A stretch of 64,000 nt of DNA from Mesorhizobium sp. B2-3-4 (GTDB taxonomy: Bacteria > Pseudomonadota > Alphaproteobacteria > Rhizobiales > Rhizobiaceae). The translations under genes and the position numbers were made by a program. The notes below the pieces were generated by a model that did not search any database, had not been told where the DNA came from, and saw only the letters and a program-made list of their open reading frames with translations. This document shows, piece after piece, positions 1 through 8,680 of this stretch (position 1 is its first letter; every line of letters starts with the position of its first letter). Location: assembly GCF_006442315.1 (NCBI RefSeq), contig NZ_VFVY01000014.1, forward strand, positions 121,163 through 185,162, in the 5' to 3' direction.

Positions 1-1
1 A

Positions 2-523
2 ACGCCGCCTGAGCGCGTGAAAGGCAAGGCGGACTACGGCACGACGAACGTTCGCAATCCGCAGTATTCTCACTGGCAGCAATTTGTCGGCGTCGAGAAT
101 AGATGCGTCGTTCCAGTGACCAGCTTTGCCGAACCCAGCCCTACCGTCAGTGACAGAGACCCGGAAACCGGCATCCAGCGAAACTACTGGTTTGCGCGCA
201 ACGACAACTTGCCTTTGTTCTTCTTCGCCGGCTTCTGGACCCGTTGGCAGGGCGTGCGCAAGGTTAAGGATGGCCCTGGCGACTTCGAATTGTACGCCTT
301 CATGACGACCAAGCCTAACAACTTAATTACGCCGATCCATGAAAAGGCTATGCCCGTGATCCTAACCACGCCGGAGGAAACCGAGCAGTGGCTGACAGCA
401 CCTTGGGCAGAAGCACGGCACTTGCAGCGGACGGCACCTGATGAGGCTCTGGTCATTGTGGATAAACCGGCAACGCAGATCAAGTTTCCAAAACAGACGC
501 CAGCCCAAGGGTCCCTTTTCTAG
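2..523 (+). CDS. SRAP-family (SOS response-associated peptidase, YedK/HMCES-like) protein, 5'-truncated by the window
   Basis: The reading frame is already open at base 2, so the gene begins before the window and its catalytic Cys2 cannot be seen; the GTG at 17 is not its real start. The visible part carries SRAP hallmarks: an NVRN segment near the start, the NRCVVPVTSFAE block (usually RCLIPADGFYEW in this family), an aromatic-rich FFFAGFW strand, and TTKPNNLITPIHEKAMPVIL, which matches the family block TT-AN--i-piHdRMPvil with its conserved histidine. Known members form a covalent DNA-protein crosslink at abasic sites in single-stranded DNA. The FAE in place of the usual YEW is slightly divergent. 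Confidence 0.85.
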   Translation, partial: TPPERVKGKADYGTTNVRNPQYSHWQQFVGVENRCVVPVTSFAEPSPTVSDRDPETGIQRNYWFARNDNLPLFFFAGFWTRWQGVRKVKDGPGDFELYAFMTTKPNNLITPIHEKAMPVILTTPEETEQWLTAPWAEARHLQRTAPDEALVIVDKPATQIKFPKQTPAQGSLF

Positions 524-531
524 GCTTCCAT

Positions 532-846
532 CTAATCGTCATCTCGCCAGATCACCCGGCGAACCATGCGGATACCGACAAGGCGTCTGACTCGAATTTT
601 TAGGCGTTCCGCAGCGCTTGGCAGTATGATTCCGGCGTCGAGCTCACGCTCCTTGCAGCGTTCGCATCGCATATGCCTTTCGATGTCCCAAAAGGGAATG
701 TCACCGACAAGCTGAGCGAGGTCGCCGGGTAGGTAGTGCCGGGTTATGTTGCAGGTCCTGCATCGCACACGGATGAGCTGGCCGACTTCGTGCGCCAGGC
801 ACAGGGTCTGCACATTTCGGCGCGGTCGGCTGCTGAGTTCCGGCAT
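532..846 (-). CDS. Small CxxC-paired protein of unknown function
   Basis: I do not recognise a named family. The 104-residue product is basic and has two CxxC pairs (RCRTCN near residue 30, RCERCK near residue 60) about 30 residues apart, a spacing suited to one zinc ribbon. There is no signal peptide or membrane segment. It converges with the SRAP gene, only 8 bp apart. The AT-rich stretch 847-905 just upstream is a plausible promoter region. A nucleic-acid-binding role is suggested only by the zinc pairs and basic C-terminus. Confidence 0.6.
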   Translation of the reverse strand: MPELSSRPRRNVQTLCLAHEVGQLIRVRCRTCNITRHYLPGDLAQLVGDIPFWDIERHMRCERCKERELDAGIILPSAAERLKIRVRRLVGIRMVRRVIWRDDD

Positions 847-910
847 ATGCTGATCTAGGAATATTTACCTATCTTAGTCAATTCGTACTTAATTCCATAT
901 CCTGTTGTCC

Positions 911-950
911 ACTGCCGGCGGAAGGACCTTATGAGACAACCGCCGGCAGT
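911..950. repeat. Perfect 11-bp inverted repeat with an 18-nt loop
   Basis: ACTGCCGGCGG (911-921) is matched by CCGCCGGCAGT (940-950). It lies 11 bp beyond the stop codon of the aldehyde dehydrogenase gene, so it probably ends or protects that minus-strand transcript, although no T-run follows on the minus strand. Confidence 0.5.
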
Positions 951-961
951 TTGATCCTACC

Positions 962-2389
962 CTATGCCCCGTAGCCGATGATGCCTTTGACTTCGAGGAA
1001 GTCATGGATCGCCCAATCGGCGTATTCGCGGCCGTTGCCCGACTGCTTGTAGCCGCCGAAGGGGGCGAAGGTGTCCCAGTCGGGATAGTTGATCGAGACT
1101 TGCCCGGCGCGCAGCTGGGCTGCCACTTTCCGCGCATGCTCGATATCGCCGGACTGCACATAGGCCGCGAGGCCATAGACGGTATCGTTGGCGATCTTGA
1201 CCGCGTCAGCGTCGTCCTCATAGGAGATGACCGATAGAACCGGACCGAAGATTTCTTCCTTTTCGATGGTCATGCCTGGCCTGACGTGACCGAACACGGT
1301 CGGGCGCACATAATAGCCGCGGTTGAGATGCTCCGGACGGCCTGGACCGCCGGTGACCAGCGTCGCACCTTCCTTGATGCCGGCCTCGATCAGCCGCTGG
1401 ATCTTGTTGAACTGCAGCTCGCTGACAACAGGGCCAAGCTTGGTCTCTTCATTGCGCGGATCGCCGACATTGTGAGCCTCGGCCGCCGTCTTGGCGATGG
1501 CGAGCGCCTCGTCGTGGCGGGCGGCCGGAACCAGCATGCGGGTCGGCGCGTCGCAGGACTGGCCGCTGTTGCCGAAGCAGCCTTCGACGCCCTTGCGCAC
1601 AGCCGTCTCGAAATCGGCATCGGGCAAGACGATGTTGGCCGACTTGCCGCCAAGCTCCTGCGCGACGCGCTTGACCGTCTGCGCCGCGGTCTGCGCAACG
1701 ATGATGCCGGCGCGCGTCGACCCGGTGAAGGAGACCATGTCGACATCGGGATGACCGGCCATGATCTGCCCGACATCGGGACCGTTGCCGTTGACCATGT
1801 TGTAGACACCCTTCGGCACGCCGGCGGCTTCCATCACCTCGGAGAAGACGATGCCGCTGATCGGCGCGATCTCGGAGGGCTTCAGCACCACGGTGCAACC
1901 GGCGGCGATCGCCGGCGCCACCTTGCAGACGATCTGGTTGAGCGGCCAGTTCCAGGGCGTGATCAGCGCGCAGACGCCGATCGCTTCCTTGACCACCATT
2001 GTGCCGCCGCGTTTCTCGCTGAATTCATAATCCTCAAGCGCCTTGATGGTGGCTTCCATATGGGCCCTGCCCGCCCAGGCCTGCGCCTCGCGCGCCCAGG
2101 TGATGGGCGAACCGTTTTCCTGGCTGACGGCCTGGGCGATGTCCTCAAAGCGCTCATTGTAGACTTCGAGGATACGCTTCAGAAGCTTCAGCCGCTCGGC
2201 CTTGCTGGTCTGCGAGAAGGACGGGAATGCCGCCTTGGCGGCGGCGACGGCCTTGTCGACATCGGCCTTCGAACCCACCGATATCTTGGTGTAGGCCTCC
2301 TCGGTCGACGGATCGATGACATCGAGCGTCGCCGGCACGACCGGGTCGACCCATTCGCCGTCGATGAAAAACTTCAGATGATTGCTCAC
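962..2389 (-). CDS. NAD(P)-dependent aldehyde dehydrogenase
   Basis: The 475-residue product is full length for the ALDH superfamily. Visible signatures are TPWNWP (near residue 145), the cofactor-loop SFTGST, the catalytic Glu in ELGGKS and the nucleophilic Cys in GNSGQSCDAPTRM, then EEIFGPVLS and the C-terminal FGGYKQSGNGRE. It oxidises an aldehyde to its acid. It is the last gene of the minus-strand run permease-permease-binding protein-XRE-ATPase, 39 bp after the ATPase. That company suggests the aldehyde comes from an imported polyamine-like compound (for example an aminoaldehyde), but the substrate cannot be read from the sequence. Confidence 0.9.
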   Translation of the reverse strand: MSNHLKFFIDGEWVDPVVPATLDVIDPSTEEAYTKISVGSKADVDKAVAAAKAAFPSFSQTSKAERLKLLKRILEVYNERFEDIAQAVSQENGSPITWAREAQAWAGRAHMEATIKALEDYEFSEKRGGTMVVKEAIGVCALITPWNWPLNQIVCKVAPAIAAGCTVVLKPSEIAPISGIVFSEVMEAAGVPKGVYNMVNGNGPDVGQIMAGHPDVDMVSFTGSTRAGIIVAQTAAQTVKRVAQELGGKSANIVLPDADFETAVRKGVEGCFGNSGQSCDAPTRMLVPAARHDEALAIAKTAAEAHNVGDPRNEETKLGPVVSELQFNKIQRLIEAGIKEGATLVTGGPGRPEHLNRGYYVRPTVFGHVRPGMTIEKEEIFGPVLSVISYEDDADAVKIANDTVYGLAAYVQSGDIEHARKVAAQLRAGQVSINYPDWDTFAPFGGYKQSGNGREYADWAIHDFLEVKGIIGYGA

Positions 2390-2428
2390 GGAATAATGCT
2401 CCAGTTTTCGGGGGAATGGACGGTCAAT

Positions 2429-3514
2429 CTATGCAGAGAGCATAGGGCAGTTAGCGCCACGGCGAAGGCTGATATGCGCCACGTCGCCGACGCTGAATTG
2501 AAAACCCTCGGCCTGGCGCGGGGCATCGATCACCACAGGCATGCCTGGCCCCAGTTCCGCGTGCAGGCGCAAGGTGCGGCCGTGAAAGACGATGCTGTTG
2601 ACGCGCGCCGGCGCCGTGCCTGGCGCAGCCTCGGTCGTCGCCAGCAAATCCTCGGGGCGCACGCCGATGGTGCGCACCTCGCCTTCGCCGGGTGGCTGGC
2701 CGGCCTCGAACGTGGCTTCCAGCGGCAAGGCGCCGGCGGTGAACCGCAGGCGCTCGCCATCGCGGCCGACAAAGCGCGACTGCAGCAGGTTCATGGTGCC
2801 GATGAAGCTTGCCACGAATTTCGTGGCGGGACGGTCGTAAAGCGTCGCCGGCGCGGCGATCTGCTCGATGCGGCCCTTGTTCATGACGACGATGCGGTCG
2901 GAGATCGACAGCGCTTCGGTCTGGTCGTGCGTGACCATGACGAAGGTGGTGCCAAGCCCCGCCTGCAGCCGCTTCAGCTCGACCTGCATCTGGTCGCGCA
3001 GATGCGCGTCGAGCGCCGACAGCGGCTCGTCGAGCAACAGCACGCGCGGCTCGCACACGATGGCGCGCGCAAGCGCGACGCGCTGGCGCTGACCGCCCGA
3101 CAATTCGGAGACGCGGGCGCGAAGCTTGTCCGCAAGGCCGACCATGTCGAGAGCCTCGGCGACCCGTCTTGCCTGTTCGCCGCCGGCGAGCTTGCGCAGC
3201 GACAGGCCGAAGCCGACATTCTCGGCTACGTTCATATGGGGAAACAGCGCATAGTCCTGGAACACGGTGTTGACCGGCCGGTCGAAGGGCCGAAGTGCCG
3301 TGATATCGCGTCCATCGAGCAACACCTTGCCGCTCGACGGGCCTTCGAAACCGGCAATGACACGCAGGCTCGTGGTCTTGCCGCAGCCCGACGGCCCGAG
3401 CAGCGTGATGAACTCGCCGGCAACGATGTCGAGATCGACGGCGTCGAGCCCGACGATGCCGCCTGGAAAGATCTTCGAGACAGCCTGCAGCCGTACCAGG
3501 GAATCAGGCGCCAT
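2429..3514 (-). CDS. ABC transporter ATPase, PotA-like (polyamine/iron type)
   Basis: A 361-residue ATPase with Walker A GPSGCGKTT (near residue 38), the Q-loop FQDYALFPHM, signature LSGGQRQRVALARA, Walker B LLLDEPLSALD and the H-loop VTHDQ, followed by a TOBE-type C-terminal domain (around IGVRPED). I chose the ATG at 3514 (MAPDSLVRL); frames open further upstream give unlike sequence inside the previous gene. It overlaps the end of the XRE gene by 11 bp, suggesting coupled translation. It powers the permeases encoded at 5491-7193. Confidence 0.92.
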   Translation of the reverse strand: MAPDSLVRLQAVSKIFPGGIVGLDAVDLDIVAGEFITLLGPSGCGKTTSLRVIAGFEGPSSGKVLLDGRDITALRPFDRPVNTVFQDYALFPHMNVAENVGFGLSLRKLAGGEQARRVAEALDMVGLADKLRARVSELSGGQRQRVALARAIVCEPRVLLLDEPLSALDAHLRDQMQVELKRLQAGLGTTFVMVTHDQTEALSISDRIVVMNKGRIEQIAAPATLYDRPATKFVASFIGTMNLLQSRFVGRDGERLRFTAGALPLEATFEAGQPPGEGEVRTIGVRPEDLLATTEAAPGTAPARVNSIVFHGRTLRLHAELGPGMPVVIDAPRQAEGFQFSVGDVAHISLRRGANCPMLSA

Positions 3515-4112
3515 CGCGAACCTCGGAAGGCTTCGTGGTGTTGACCCAGAGGATCTGGCATTGCTCGCCGCCGGGATTGCGAAAGGCATGAAGGAGCGTG
3601 CTCTTGAAGGCAAAACTGTCGCCGCTCTTCAGCAGATATTTCGTCGCATCCACCACGAGCTCCACCTCTCCCGAAAGCACGAAGCCGAATTCGTGGCCGG
3701 CATGCGCATAGGCCTCGGCCGTGCCGCCGGCGGCTTCGACCGTCACCAGCATGCCGGTCAGTGTCGCCCCCGGCGGCGACAGCAGCGCCTTGGCGATGCC
3801 TTCCGACTTCACCGGTATCGAACGCCGCTTGTCGGCGCGCACGCAGTAGAGATCATTGACGGCATCGCCACCGTCGGCGATCAACGCCGACGGTTCGATG
3901 TCGAGAGCGGCGGCAAGCGGCCAGATCACCTTGACGCGCAACGAGGACATTCCGCGCTCGATCTGGCTGAGCGCGCCGATCGATATGCCTGCCTTTGCCG
4001 AGAGATCGGCCAGGGACAGGTTGCGCTCCAGCCGCAGCGCCCGAACGCGCCGGCCAACGCGAATGTCGGCGTCGTCCTTGGGTTTCCCGGCGGCTTCGTT
4101 CAGAACATCCAT
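3504..4112 (-). CDS. XRE-cupin transcriptional regulator (PuuR-like architecture)
   Basis: The 202-residue product has an N-terminal helix-turn-helix (residues about 18-72, LSLADLSAKAGISIGALSQ with the IERG turn) and a C-terminal cupin_2 domain (around HEFGFVLSGEVEL and LKSGDSFAF). The same architecture is found in PuuR, the putrescine-utilisation repressor, and in other small-amine regulators. Lying inside a polyamine-type ABC operon, it probably controls that operon and binds its ligand in the cupin pocket. The gene overlaps the ATPase downstream. Function is inferred from architecture and neighbours. Confidence 0.85.
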   Translation of the reverse strand: MDVLNEAAGKPKDDADIRVGRRVRALRLERNLSLADLSAKAGISIGALSQIERGMSSLRVKVIWPLAAALDIEPSALIADGGDAVNDLYCVRADKRRSIPVKSEGIAKALLSPPGATLTGMLVTVEAAGGTAEAYAHAGHEFGFVLSGEVELVVDATKYLLKSGDSFAFKSTLLHAFRNPGGEQCQILWVNTTKPSEVRDGA

Positions 4113-4207
4113 GCGTTTGTCCTTGCTGCAGTCACTTGGGCTGGCGGCTGATCTGCCGCCTCATGATTGGGTCTTATCCTGCCAGGCGCCGGCGCTGTCC
4201 TCATCGC

Positions 4208-4354
4208 CCTGCCGGGCGCCCCTCCCCGTATAGTGACGGGGAAAAGAGGCTGGCCGCCGCCCTTGTGCTCTTCCGGCAACGCTGGTGATTGGCGAAACCG
4301 CCGGCGACAGCGCCCCTCTCCCCGGTCACTATACGGGGAGAGGATGCCGGCAGG
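4208..4354. repeat. Mosaic palindromic repeat between binding-protein and regulator genes
   Basis: The ends are inverted (CCTGCCGG at 4208-4215, CCGGCAGG at 4347-4354). Inside them CCCCGTATAGTGACGGGG (about 4222-4242) faces CCCCGGTCACTATACGGGG (about 4320-4338). This is the style of dispersed rhizobial intergenic repeats. It sits just after the stop of the solute-binding protein gene and may stabilise that mRNA end and lower expression of the genes beyond it. Confidence 0.75.
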
Positions 4355-4391
4355 CAGGTGAGCGGCAGCGCCAACTTCGGCAATTGATCGT

Positions 4392-5462
4392 TCAACCGCC
4401 CGCCTTCACCTTCTCGAACATCTTTGCCACATCGTCATTCTGTTTCATCGGTCCGGTGAAGATCGTGCTCTTCAACATCACATCCGGATCGGCCGGCAAT
4501 TGCAGCTTGTCCAGTTCTTCCTTCGACACGCCGGCGAAAGCGGTCGAGAGCGAACTGCCATAGCCGTAGGACTGGATCAGGTATTTGCCGGAATCGGCAT
4601 CGAGCCGGCTGTTGATGAAGTCATAGGCGAGATCGACGTTCTTGGCGTCCTTCAGCATGACGAAGCCGCAGGCCCAGGTCAGCATGCCTTCTTTCGGCTT
4701 CATGAACTCGACCGGCACGCCCTGCTTCTTGAGCGAGGTGGCTGACGCGTTCCAGGTCATGGCGGCGACCAGCTGGCCACTGGCCAGCGCCTGTTCGACC
4801 GAAGTCATGTCGGTGGTGTAGCTCGACAGCAGCGGCCGCTGCTCGCGCAGCTTTTCGGCCACCTTGTCCATCTGCTCCGCCGTCATGTCGAACGGGTTCA
4901 CGCCGGCCAGAAGGGCGGCGACGATCGGCGTGTCGTGGACGGCGTCGATGGTCGCCATGCGGCCGGCATATTGCTTGTCCCACAGAAGGTTCCAGCTCGC
5001 TTCCGGGTTCTTCACCAGATCGGTGCGGTAGAGGATCGAGGTGTTGCCCCAGTCCCACGGCACCATCCAGACCTTGCCGTCGCCGGCCTGCAGGTCCGGC
5101 AGGTTCTTGAAGACCGGGAAGATCGAATCCCAGTTCTTGATGCGCTTGGTGTCGATCGGCTGCAGCAGGCCTTCCTTGTTCCAGCGCGCCACCTTGTCGT
5201 AGCAGGGATGCGCAATATCGGGCCGGAAGCCGGCCTTGACCTTGGTGAAGGCATCGTCGTCGTCACCGAAGATCGAAGCCTCTACGCCATCGGGATGGGC
5301 GGCCAGGAAGCTCTTGTTGAAATCGGGCAGTTCATAACCCGACCAGGTGAAATACTGCAGCTTTTCGGCGGCGAGCGCCACGGTCGACGACAGCGCGAGC
5401 GCCAATGCGGCAAGGCCGGCGCGGGCCTTGCGTCCTGTGAGCGATTTCAGGTGGAATGCCAT
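4392..5462 (-). CDS. Periplasmic solute-binding protein, PotD/PotF-like
   Basis: A 356-residue protein with a Sec signal peptide (RKARAG, then an LAALALALSSTVALAA core, cleavage near residue 32). The mature start KLQYFTWSGYELPDF is typical of polyamine-type binding proteins, as are VPWDWGNTSILYRTDLV and the aromatic-rich pocket segments. It captures the substrate in the periplasm for the two permeases encoded just upstream (28 bp gap). Putrescine or spermidine is the family expectation; other substrates such as opines or small acids occur in rhizobial paralogues. Confidence 0.88.
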   Translation of the reverse strand: MAFHLKSLTGRKARAGLAALALALSSTVALAAEKLQYFTWSGYELPDFNKSFLAAHPDGVEASIFGDDDDAFTKVKAGFRPDIAHPCYDKVARWNKEGLLQPIDTKRIKNWDSIFPVFKNLPDLQAGDGKVWMVPWDWGNTSILYRTDLVKNPEASWNLLWDKQYAGRMATIDAVHDTPIVAALLAGVNPFDMTAEQMDKVAEKLREQRPLLSSYTTDMTSVEQALASGQLVAAMTWNASATSLKKQGVPVEFMKPKEGMLTWACGFVMLKDAKNVDLAYDFINSRLDADSGKYLIQSYGYGSSLSTAFAGVSKEELDKLQLPADPDVMLKSTIFTGPMKQNDDVAKMFEKVKAGG

Positions 5463-5490
5463 TTTCGTTCTCCTCTCTGTTTGTTGTGGT

Positions 5491-6312
5491 TCATGCAGGA
5501 TTGCGGCGCGCGCCGCCGAGCCCGCGATGGCGCAGGATTTCGGCGGTGCCGGCGATGATGATGGACACGGCCAGGATCACCGTTCCCAGCGCCATGACGG
5601 TCGGCAGCGACCGGGGGAAGCGCAGCTGGCTCCAGATGTAGAGCGGCAGCGTCGGCTCGGTGCCGGCGAGGAAGAAGACGACGATGAACTCGTCGAAGGA
5701 GATCAGGAAGGCGAGCATGAAGGCCGACAGCACGGCCGGCAGGCTGAGCGGCAGCATGACGCGCCGGAACGTCGTCCAGTCGGAGGCACCGAGGTCGAGG
5801 GCCGCCTCGCGGACGGTCCTGGGGATGGCGACGAAACGGCTGCGCATGACGACCACGGTGGTCGGCAGCGCCACCAATATGTGGCCGAGCACGATGGCGA
5901 CGCGCGATGGGCCGAGGCCGACAAGGTTGACCAGGATCAAAAGCGATATGCCGACGATGACGCCGGGAATGAGGATCGGCAGTCGCGCGATGGTGCTGAT
6001 CGTCGCGGCAAGCGGCGAGCGCCCGTAGAGGTCCATATAGGAGACGGTGATGCCGCACAGCGTGGCGCCGGAAGCCGCGATGGCGCCGATGACGAGGCTG
6101 TTCACGAGCGCGCCCGAAAGCGCCGGATTGCCGTAGAGCGTGGCATACCATTGCAGCGTGAGGCCCTGCAGCGGAAACGCCGCCTGGATGGAATCGTTGA
6201 AGGAAAACAGCGGGATCAGGAGGACGGGCAGATAGAGGAAGACGAGATAGGCAAGCACGTAGAGGCCGAGCCAGCGGCCATCGCGTGTCGTGGTGGTGCC
6301 TTGGGCTTTCAT
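5491..6312 (-). CDS. ABC permease, PotC-like
   Basis: A 273-residue inner-membrane protein with about six hydrophobic segments and the EAA loop REAALDLGASDWTTFRRVMLP, which docks the ATPase. The ATG at 6312 (MKAQGTTTT) overlaps the TGA of the preceding permease in an ATGA tetranucleotide (6309-6312). A longer open frame exists, but its N-terminus is arginine-rich out-of-frame sequence. It pairs with the permease at 6309-7193. Confidence 0.9.
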   Translation of the reverse strand: MKAQGTTTTRDGRWLGLYVLAYLVFLYLPVLLIPLFSFNDSIQAAFPLQGLTLQWYATLYGNPALSGALVNSLVIGAIAASGATLCGITVSYMDLYGRSPLAATISTIARLPILIPGVIVGISLLILVNLVGLGPSRVAIVLGHILVALPTTVVVMRSRFVAIPRTVREAALDLGASDWTTFRRVMLPLSLPAVLSAFMLAFLISFDEFIVVFFLAGTEPTLPLYIWSQLRFPRSLPTVMALGTVILAVSIIIAGTAEILRHRGLGGARRNPA

Positions 6313-7193
6313 GTGCGGCTGCCAAAACGTCGGTCGGCGCCGCGCGCGACCAGCACGACGAGGAGAATGACCAGCATGACGCATACCGAGAGTGCTGCGC
6401 CGAACGGCCAGTCATTGGCCTTGCCGAACTGCGACTGGATCAGCGTGCCGATCATGGTGCTGGCCGGGCCGCCGACCATGGCCGGCGTGACGTAGTCGCC
6501 GACCGTCGGCACGAACACCACCAGTGCGGCCGCCAGGACGCCCGGCATCGAATTGGGCAGGACGACGCGGCGGAACGCGGTGAAGGGGCGCGCGCCAAGA
6601 TCCGAAGCGGCCTCGAGCAGCGATTTCGGGATCGTGTCCAGCGCCACATAGATCGGCAGGATGGCGAAAGGGGCGTAGGCGTGGGCGAGCGTGACGACGA
6701 CGGCGGCCGGCGTGTTGAGGAAGGCCAGCGTCGGCTCGGACCAGATGCCGCTTTCGATCAGCGCCGAATTCAGGACGCCATTATAAGCCAGCACGATCTT
6801 CCAGGCGAAGACGCGCAGGAGATAGCTGGTCCAGAACGGCAGCGTGACCAGGAAAAGCAACAGGCCGCGCCGATGCCCGGCATGGAAGGCGAGGTAGTAG
6901 GCGACGGGATAAGCGGTGACGACAGTCGCCAGCGTCACCAGGCCCGCAATGACCAGCGAGCGCAATGTCACCGTCCAGTAGAGCGGATCGGTGGCCACGG
7001 TGGCGAAGTTTTCGACAGTCAGCCCGACGCCGAGCAGCGAGCCGTCATTGCCACGAAAAGCGAGAAACAGCACGAGGCCAAGGGCGAACAGGATGAGCAG
7101 GAAGGTGACCAATGCGCCGGGCAGCAACATGGTGGCCCGGAAACCCGACGAAGACCGGGCCTCTGGCGTTCTGGCTGCAATGATGGCCGACAT
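6309..7193 (-). CDS. ABC permease, PotB-like
   Basis: A 294-residue inner-membrane permease with a cytoplasmic N-terminus, a first membrane segment (LLPGALVTFLLILFALGLVLF) and the EAA loop LEAASDLGARPFTAFRRVVLP. It is the first gene of the minus-strand importer operon. Its start at 7193 faces the FAH-family gene across a 209-bp divergent region. It imports the substrate delivered by the PotD-like protein. Confidence 0.9.
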   Translation of the reverse strand: MSAIIAARTPEARSSSGFRATMLLPGALVTFLLILFALGLVLFLAFRGNDGSLLGVGLTVENFATVATDPLYWTVTLRSLVIAGLVTLATVVTAYPVAYYLAFHAGHRRGLLLFLVTLPFWTSYLLRVFAWKIVLAYNGVLNSALIESGIWSEPTLAFLNTPAAVVVTLAHAYAPFAILPIYVALDTIPKSLLEAASDLGARPFTAFRRVVLPNSMPGVLAAALVVFVPTVGDYVTPAMVGGPASTMIGTLIQSQFGKANDWPFGAALSVCVMLVILLVVLVARGADRRFGSRT

Positions 7194-7402
7194 CGACCTG
7201 TCCGTGAAATTTGAAATTGACTAAGATTTTTTCATATTTGTGAAACTGTCAAGTGGAATTCCATTGGCGAGAAGATCGCGATCCGCCGGCCGGCATCACG
7301 CTCTGGACCAGCATCGGCGGGATAGACGTTTGACCGGAATCCGGTGAAAGTGCCGCGCCGATCCGGTAAGCCGTATTTCGACCCATTCGAGGAGCCCACC
7401 GC
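7194..7402. promoter_or_regulatory. Divergent control region with three short palindromes
   Basis: Between two divergent operons lie TTTCA-N6-TGAAA (7230-7245), the perfect palindrome TGGAATTCCA (7254-7263) and ACCGGA-A-TCCGGT (7333-7345). The first two are close to the importer operon and are candidate XRE-regulator sites. The third, nearer the FAH-family gene, could be a LacI or other operator. Assignments are inference. Confidence 0.45.
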
Positions 7403-8560
7403 ATGACCAACCCGACGCATCTGCCCACCGAAGGCCTGTTTGTCGGGCGTGCCGGGAGCGGTGATGCCGCCTATCCCCGGGTGGTCACAGTGCGCGACGG
7501 CACCGTCATCGACATTACCTCCAGCGCGGCGCCGACCGTGCGGGACATCTGCGAGATGAGGGACCCGGCCGGCCATGTGCGCTCGGCCAAGGGCAGGCCG
7601 ATCGGCTCGCTCGACGAGATCGCGGCCAACAGTTTCGAGGCAAGCCGCGATCCGGCAAAGCCATACCTGCTCTCCCCGGTCGACCTGCAGGCGGTCAAGG
7701 CATCCGGCGTCACCTTTGTCGTCAGCCTGCTCGAGCGCGTCATCGAGGAACAGGCGCGCGGCTCGGCCGAGAAGGCCGACGCCATCCGTGCCGATATTGC
7801 CGGTCTGATCGGCCATGACCTGTCGAAGCTCAAGCCCGGCTCGCCCGAGGCCATGGAGATCAAGGCCAAGCTGATTGCGCGCGGCGCCTGGTCGCAATAT
7901 CTGGAAGTTGGCATCGGCCCCGACGCCGAGATCTTCACCAAGTGCCAGCCCATGGCCTCGGTCGGCTTCGGCGCCGATGTCGGCCTTCACCCGGTGTCGA
8001 CCTGGAACAATCCGGAGCCGGAGATCGCCATGATCGCGGCCTCGAGCGGCAGGATCGTCGGCGCCACCATCGGCAACGACGTCAATCTGCGCGATGTCGA
8101 GGGCCGTTCGGCGCTGCTGCTCGGCAAGGCCAAGGACAACAACGCCTCGGCCTCGCTCGGCCCGTTCATCCGGCTGTTCGACGAGACGTTCGCCATCGAC
8201 GACGTGAAGCAAGCCATCGTGCGCCTGAAGGTCGAGGGCGAGGACGGATTTTCGCTGGAGGGTGCAAGCTCGATGGCCGAAATCAGCCGCTCGCCGGAGG
8301 AACTGGTCGCCGCCGCCATGGGGCCGCATCACCAGTATCCGGACGGCATGGCTCTCTATCTCGGCACCATGTTCGTGCCGTCGAAGGACCGCGGCGAAAA
8401 GGGCAAGGGTTTCACGCACAAGGTCGGCGACATCGTCACCATCTCGTCGGAGAAATTCGGCGCGCTGGTCAACCGGGTGCGGCTGTCGCCGGATTGCCCG
8501 CACTGGACGTACGGCGCCAGCCATCTGATGCGCGATCTCGCCAGGGCCGGCCTCCTCTAG
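7403..8560 (+). CDS. Fumarylacetoacetate-hydrolase (FAH) family enzyme, probable sugar-acid dehydratase/hydrolase
   Basis: The 385-residue product has the FAH fold signatures: NNPEPEIAM, which supplies metal-binding glutamates, then GATIGNDVNLRDVEGRSAL, the family core block (usually GY--gnDvSaRd), and a conserved YLGTMF strand. Length and the long N-terminal region resemble the KdaD/AraD1-type dehydratases of 2-keto-3-deoxy sugar acids more than the small FAH proteins. It starts after a GAGGAG ribosome-binding site. It leads a block of sugar-type ABC genes, so a role in catabolism of the imported sugar acid is likely; the exact reaction is uncertain. Confidence 0.8.
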   Translation: MTNPTHLPTEGLFVGRAGSGDAAYPRVVTVRDGTVIDITSSAAPTVRDICEMRDPAGHVRSAKGRPIGSLDEIAANSFEASRDPAKPYLLSPVDLQAVKASGVTFVVSLLERVIEEQARGSAEKADAIRADIAGLIGHDLSKLKPGSPEAMEIKAKLIARGAWSQYLEVGIGPDAEIFTKCQPMASVGFGADVGLHPVSTWNNPEPEIAMIAASSGRIVGATIGNDVNLRDVEGRSALLLGKAKDNNASASLGPFIRLFDETFAIDDVKQAIVRLKVEGEDGFSLEGASSMAEISRSPEELVAAAMGPHHQYPDGMALYLGTMFVPSKDRGEKGKGFTHKVGDIVTISSEKFGALVNRVRLSPDCPHWTYGASHLMRDLARAGLL

Positions 8561-8629
8561 CCGGCTCTCCAAGCAGCGTTTGCGGTAAAAGGCTGCCATC
8601 AACATAAATTTGCGCGTCAACCGGATGAC

Positions 8630-8639
8630 TGCGGCCGCA
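8630..8639. promoter_or_regulatory. Candidate LacI-type operator
   Basis: The perfect palindrome TGCGGCCGCA lies 41 bp before the start of the sugar ABC ATPase gene, in a 120-bp gap. LacI-family operators usually have a central CG within a symmetric half-site pair, as here, and a LacI gene closes the locus at 14332. In GC-rich DNA a 10-bp palindrome can arise by chance. Confidence 0.3.
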
Positions 8640-8680
8640 ATCCGCTCCAAGATCGCGGTTCTGGCCGGGGGGCCGTCCGC

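Noticed and set aside
1286..3544. A 752-codon open frame on the plus strand opposite the aldehyde dehydrogenase and ABC ATPase genes
   Set aside because: It is composed of Arg/Asp/Gly-rich sequence with no family resemblance, while the minus strand encodes two clear enzymes. Long antisense frames are expected in GC-rich coding DNA.
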